Shown here: piece after piece, positions 6,896 to 9,710 of the stretch
Layout of the letters: each line of letters begins with the position of its first letter
How positions within the stretch are numbered: position 1 is the stretch's first letter
DNA from: Verrucomicrobiota bacterium
GTDB taxonomy: Bacteria; Verrucomicrobiota; Verrucomicrobiia; Limisphaerales; AV2
NCBI GenBank assembly: GCA_003219345.1
Contig: QHOP01000296.1
Location: forward strand, 1-9,710
DNA: 9,710 nt
Direction of reading: 5' to 3'
Made by a program: the position numbers and the translations under genes
The notes under the pieces: model-generated
What the model saw: only the letters and a program-made list of their open reading frames with translations
Databases searched by the model: none
Told to the model about the DNA's origin: nothing

Positions 6896-8029
6896 ATGAA
6901 ATACGCCACCACAATCCTGGTGTTCTGCGTCGCAGCGCTGTTCTCACTGGGACTGGTGATGCTCTACAGCTCGAGCATGAGCCAACCGGGCGCCAATTAT
7001 CCGGTCGCCCAGGTCATCTGCTGCGGCCTGGGACTCACCGCGGCGGGAATGGTCGCCTGCGCTGACTATCGTCATCTAAAAAAAATCTCCCTACCGCTGT
7101 TCCTCGTGGCGATCACGCTGCTCGCGGTGGTTTTGGTTCCCAGCAGTATCAGCGTCAAGGCGGGCGGCGCCCGGCGCTGGCTGAACATCGCGCACCAGAG
7201 TTTTCAACCGTCGGAACTGGTCAAGCTCGCGCTCGTGATTCTACTGGCCCACTACGCCGAGCGCTATCAACGGGTCATGCCGACGTTTGGACGCGGCCTG
7301 GTTGTGCCCGGCGTGTTGATCGGCCTGACGCTCGGTTTGATTTTCCTCGAACCCGACTGGGGCACGGCTTTGCTCCTCGCGACGGTGAGCGGCATCATGT
7401 TGCTCGTGGCCGGGGTTCGCTGGCGTCATTTCTTTCCACCGCTCCTGGTTGGCGCCGCGACCTTCATGATCTTTTTGCTGAATAATCCCGTGCGGATGAA
7501 ACGCATTTTGAGCTGGATGAATCCCGAAGAGACCAAGGAGGGCGTGGGTTATCAAGCCTGGCAGGCGATGCTCGCCCTCGGTTCCGGCGGCTGGACCGGT
7601 CTCGGTTTGGGGAATGGCCGGCAAAAATTCGGTTACCTGCCGGAGCACCAGACCGATTTCATCCTCGCAAATATCGGGGAAGAACTCGGTCTGATCGCGA
7701 CACTCGGCGTGGTGGCCGCCTTCGTCGTGCTGCTCGTCTGCGGTATTTACATTGCCTGGAATTCGCGCGACACGTTCGGGCTGCTGCTGGCGACCGGACT
7801 GACTTTTTTGATCGCTTTGCAGGCGTTCATCAACATCGGCGTCGTGACCAGCGCGTTGCCGAACAAGGGCCTGCCGCTGCCGTTTATCAGCCGCGGCGGC
7901 TCGAATCTTTTTCTGATGCTGGTTTGCGTCGGCCTGCTGCTCAGCGTCGCCCGTCGCGCTGCCGACCATCGCAGTGCCGCGCGGCACCCCAGCGACGTTG
8001 AAGAAACAGCCATTCCACAGACCGCTTGA
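6896..8029 (+). CDS. ftsW: Septal peptidoglycan glycosyltransferase FtsW (SEDS family)
   Basis: FtsW is the SEDS-family polymerase that builds glycan strands from lipid II at the division site with FtsI. From the ATG at 6896 it has 377 residues and about ten hydrophobic segments. Family features are GGARRWLNI (90-98), QPSELVKL (104-111), EPDWGTALL (152-160), GVGYQAWQAMLALGSGG, LPEHQTDFILANIGEELG (248-265) holding the predicted catalytic Asp (D254), and the FtsW/RodA/SpoVE signature NIGVVTSALPNKGLPLPFIS followed by RGGSN (313-336). FISRGGS replaces the usual FISYGGS, and EPDWGT replaces EPDLGT. It could be RodA, but the dcw position argues for FtsW. An in-frame ATG at 6824 would add 24 residues unlike the family N-terminus, so I chose 6896, where MKYATTILVF enters the first membrane helix. 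The stop overlaps the murG start (TGATG). Confidence 0.95.
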   Translation: MKYATTILVFCVAALFSLGLVMLYSSSMSQPGANYPVAQVICCGLGLTAAGMVACADYRHLKKISLPLFLVAITLLAVVLVPSSISVKAGGARRWLNIAHQSFQPSELVKLALVILLAHYAERYQRVMPTFGRGLVVPGVLIGLTLGLIFLEPDWGTALLLATVSGIMLLVAGVRWRHFFPPLLVGAATFMIFLLNNPVRMKRILSWMNPEETKEGVGYQAWQAMLALGSGGWTGLGLGNGRQKFGYLPEHQTDFILANIGEELGLIATLGVVAAFVVLLVCGIYIAWNSRDTFGLLLATGLTFLIALQAFINIGVVTSALPNKGLPLPFISRGGSNLFLMLVCVGLLLSVARRAADHRSAARHPSDVEETAIPQTA

Positions 8030-9138
8030 TGCAGTCCGCCGAGACAGTTCCATTGGTTGCCATCGCATGTGGTGGCACAGGCGGGCATCTGTTCCCTGGC
8101 CTCGCCGTCGCGGAAGTGCTCGCGCGCAGCGGCTGCGCCCTTTCGCTGATCATTTCGCCCAAGGAAGTGGACCAACAGGCGGTCAAGTCGGCGGTCGGCA
8201 TGGAAATTGTGACTCTGTCAGCCGTCGGGTTGGTCAACGGACAAATCGGCGCCTTCCTGCGCGGCTTCTGGCAGTCGTATCTCGCGGCGAAGCAAATGTT
8301 CAGAGCGCGTCCCCCCCAGGCCGTGCTGGCCATGGGCGGTTTCACCAGCGCGCCGCCGATTCTCGCGGGACGCAAAGCCGACGCAGCGACGTTCCTCCAC
8401 GAGTCGAATTCCATTCCCGGCCGGGCGAATCGCTGGCTCGCGCCCTTTGTCCGCGCCGCCTTCGTCGGATTTCCCACCGCGGCGCGGCGGTTGCGATGCC
8501 TGACAGTGAAGGTGACCGGCACGCCTGTGCGGCCGCAATTCCATCCGATGCACGCGAGTGCCTGCCGCGTCGCGCTCGGACTGGACGGCAATCGGCCGGT
8601 CTTGCTCGTTGTGGGCGGAAGCCAGGGCGCACGCGGCGTGAACCAGCTGGTGACCCGATCGTTGCCGCTCCTTGCCGGGCAGTTGTCCGAGCTGCAATTC
8701 CTGCATCTGACGGGCGCCAGTGATTTCGACAAAGTCCGTGATGCGTATGCAGCGCAAAAACTCAAAGCCGTTGCGATGCGCGTGCCCGCTGTTTTGATTC
8801 CGTATCCTTCGGCCGCAGACAACCACCAGTTTTACAACGCCTGGGCCTTCGTCGAGAGCGGCGCGGCGCGGATGCTGGAACAGGAGAAGGCCACACCGGA
8901 GATCCTGCTCGGGATGGTAAAAGGATTGATTGAGAAGCCCGAACAAAGCGCATCTATGAAAGAGGCTTTGGCGAGATGGCATCAGCCCGACGCCGCCGAA
9001 CAAATCGCCGGACAAATGCTCGAGGCGATGGCTCGCAACGGAGTGCGCGTTGCCCCGTTGCTGAAGCAGGGGGAACCGCCCGGCGCCAGGCCGGTTGGTC
9101 CTGGACGAGTGGAAATTCAAACCGCGCGCGTTGCGTGA
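8029..9138 (+). CDS. murG: UDP-GlcNAc:lipid I GlcNAc transferase MurG, with an apparent internal in-frame deletion
   Basis: MurG transfers GlcNAc from UDP-GlcNAc to lipid I, giving lipid II, at the inner membrane face. The ATG at 8029 overlaps the ftsW stop (TGATG); a TTG at 8026 is less likely. The product is 369 residues. Conserved parts are CGGTGGHLFPGLAVAEVL (14-31), LAMGGFTSAPP (100-110), LHESNSIPGRANRWLA (123-138), VTGTPVRPQF, LLVVGGSQGARGVNQL (192-207), LHLTG (225-229) and VLIPYPSAADNHQFYNA (255-271). The segment expected between KAV (246-248) and the AMRVPAVLIPYP stretch is missing. It would hold the PF.xxM turn and the SRxGAxTxxE motif that contacts UDP-GlcNAc (E269 in E. coli). About 30 residues are gone, with the frame intact. 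A roughly 35-residue tail after the last helix brings total length back to a normal-looking value. It is either inactive or altered, or reflects a sequence error. The stop overlaps murC (GTGA). Confidence 0.88.
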   Translation: MQSAETVPLVAIACGGTGGHLFPGLAVAEVLARSGCALSLIISPKEVDQQAVKSAVGMEIVTLSAVGLVNGQIGAFLRGFWQSYLAAKQMFRARPPQAVLAMGGFTSAPPILAGRKADAATFLHESNSIPGRANRWLAPFVRAAFVGFPTAARRLRCLTVKVTGTPVRPQFHPMHASACRVALGLDGNRPVLLVVGGSQGARGVNQLVTRSLPLLAGQLSELQFLHLTGASDFDKVRDAYAAQKLKAVAMRVPAVLIPYPSAADNHQFYNAWAFVESGAARMLEQEKATPEILLGMVKGLIEKPEQSASMKEALARWHQPDAAEQIAGQMLEAMARNGVRVAPLLKQGEPPGARPVGPGRVEIQTARVA

Positions 9139-9710
9139 ATCCGCTGAATCCCGTTCAAGTGAGCGACCTGCTGGAAGCGGCGGGACAGGGCAGCGTGGTC
9201 TATCTCCTCGGCGCCGGCGGCTGCGGCATGAGCGGATTGGGACATTTGCTGCTCGACCTGGGCCATGCCGTCGCCGGTTCGGACCTGTCGTTGAATGAAG
9301 AAATCCGCCAGCTTCGCGCGCGCGGCGCGACAATCCACCTCGGCCACGCGGCGGAGCAACTCCGCGCAGCGCGTCCCGTGCTGATGGTCTATTCGTCGGC
9401 CATCCGCGCGAACAACCCGGAACTGCAGGCCGCGCGGGAATTGAACGTCCCGATTGTGCGGCGCGCATTCCTGCTGGCGGGTTTGGTGGAGAGACAGTGC
9501 GGCATCTGCGTCGCTGGCATGCACGGGAAAACGACGACCAGCGCGTTGCTCAGCTTCGCGCTTGAACAGTTGCAGGCGCAACCAAGCTACGCCATCGGCG
9601 CGCCCGTGCTGCAGCTCGAACGCCACGCGCGGTTCACTCCGCACTCCGCACTCCGCACTCCGCATTTTGTCGTCGAAGCCGACGAAAGCGACGGCACGCT
9701 GCGCGAGTTC
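9135..9710 (+). CDS. murC: UDP-N-acetylmuramate--L-alanine ligase MurC, N-terminal part (runs off the window)
   Basis: MurC adds L-Ala to UDP-MurNAc, the first stem-peptide step. The frame opens with GTG at 9135, overlapping the murG TGA (GTGA), and remains open for 192 codons to the window edge. Visible are the Rossmann-type UDP-binding start VVYLLGAGGCGMSGLGHLL (21-39) with GSDLS, VYSSAIRANNPEL (85-97), the ATP loop GMHGKTTTSALLS (128-140; most MurC have GTHGKTTT) and FVVEADESDGTL (178-189), a MurC hallmark. The rest of the central domain and the C-terminal domain lie beyond the window. The ten residues just before FVVEADESDG (TPHSALRTPH, 168-177) are encoded by a tandem heptamer repeat and look like extra loop sequence. 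No Shine-Dalgarno sequence is seen, so translation is probably coupled to murG. Confidence 0.95.
   Translation, partial: MNPLNPVQVSDLLEAAGQGSVVYLLGAGGCGMSGLGHLLLDLGHAVAGSDLSLNEEIRQLRARGATIHLGHAAEQLRAARPVLMVYSSAIRANNPELQAARELNVPIVRRAFLLAGLVERQCGICVAGMHGKTTTSALLSFALEQLQAQPSYAIGAPVLQLERHARFTPHSALRTPHFVVEADESDGTLREF
9636..9663. repeat. Tandem heptamer repeat, four copies of ACTCCGC, inside murC
   Basis: Four perfect head-to-tail copies of ACTCCGC occupy 28 bases within the murC coding region. Seven is not a multiple of three, so three units (21 bp) encode one repeat of the peptide TPHSALR and the array reads TPHSALRTPH. Gain or loss of one or two units would shift the murC frame; a change of three would keep it. 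The array sits in a loop just before FVVEADESDG. Confidence 0.95.

Noticed and set aside
7241..8068. Minus-strand ORF (275 codons) opposite ftsW
   Set aside because: The product is rich in Gln, His, Arg and Glu with no domain, the typical reverse image of a membrane protein gene.
8218..9468. Minus-strand ORF of 416 codons across murG and murC
   Set aside because: It is the longest antisense frame but spans two conserved genes on the other strand and shows no domain; it is compositional.

Overview
This window is a stretch of a dcw (division and cell wall) cluster with every gene on the + strand. The order is ftsI (3' end) - murE - murF - small ORF - mraY - murD - LysM protein gene - ftsW - murG - murC (5' part). 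Almost every base is coding. The only gaps of note are 108 nt after murD and 93 nt before ftsW. There are no RNA genes, CRISPR arrays or insertion sequences that I can see.

The organism is probably a high-GC, diderm, meso-diaminopimelate-type bacterium. Verrucomicrobiota (Pedosphaera/Limisphaerales-like) is my best guess. This is inference, resting on the LysM gene inside the cluster between murD and ftsW, the absence of Shine-Dalgarno sequences before all nine starts, the style of the Mur proteins and the ACTCCGC heptamer repeats. MurE carries the DNPR motif of meso-DAP-adding enzymes.

The genes form one pathway. MurC, MurD, MurE and MurF add L-Ala, D-Glu, meso-DAP and D-Ala-D-Ala to UDP-MurNAc in the cytoplasm. 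MraY loads the product onto undecaprenyl phosphate (lipid I). MurG adds GlcNAc (lipid II). FtsW polymerises the glycan and FtsI cross-links it at the septum. The LysM protein is a membrane-anchored peptidoglycan binder with a likely envelope role. Gene junctions are very tight (ATGA, TGATG and GTGA overlaps, or gaps of 2-3 nt), as expected of a translationally coupled operon.

The unusual points are these. (1) MurG appears to lack about 30 internal residues around residue 249, exactly where the UDP-GlcNAc-binding segment (PF...M...SRxGAxTxxE) should be, with the reading frame kept. (2) Four perfect ACTCCGC repeats sit inside the murC coding region. (3) A 60-codon ORF fits neatly between murF and mraY. 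(4) A short AT-richer patch with foreign-looking codon choice lies near the 3' end of murD. (5) A 9-bp perfect hairpin without a U-tract follows murD. No wholly new system is visible; the murG and murC anomalies deserve attention first.
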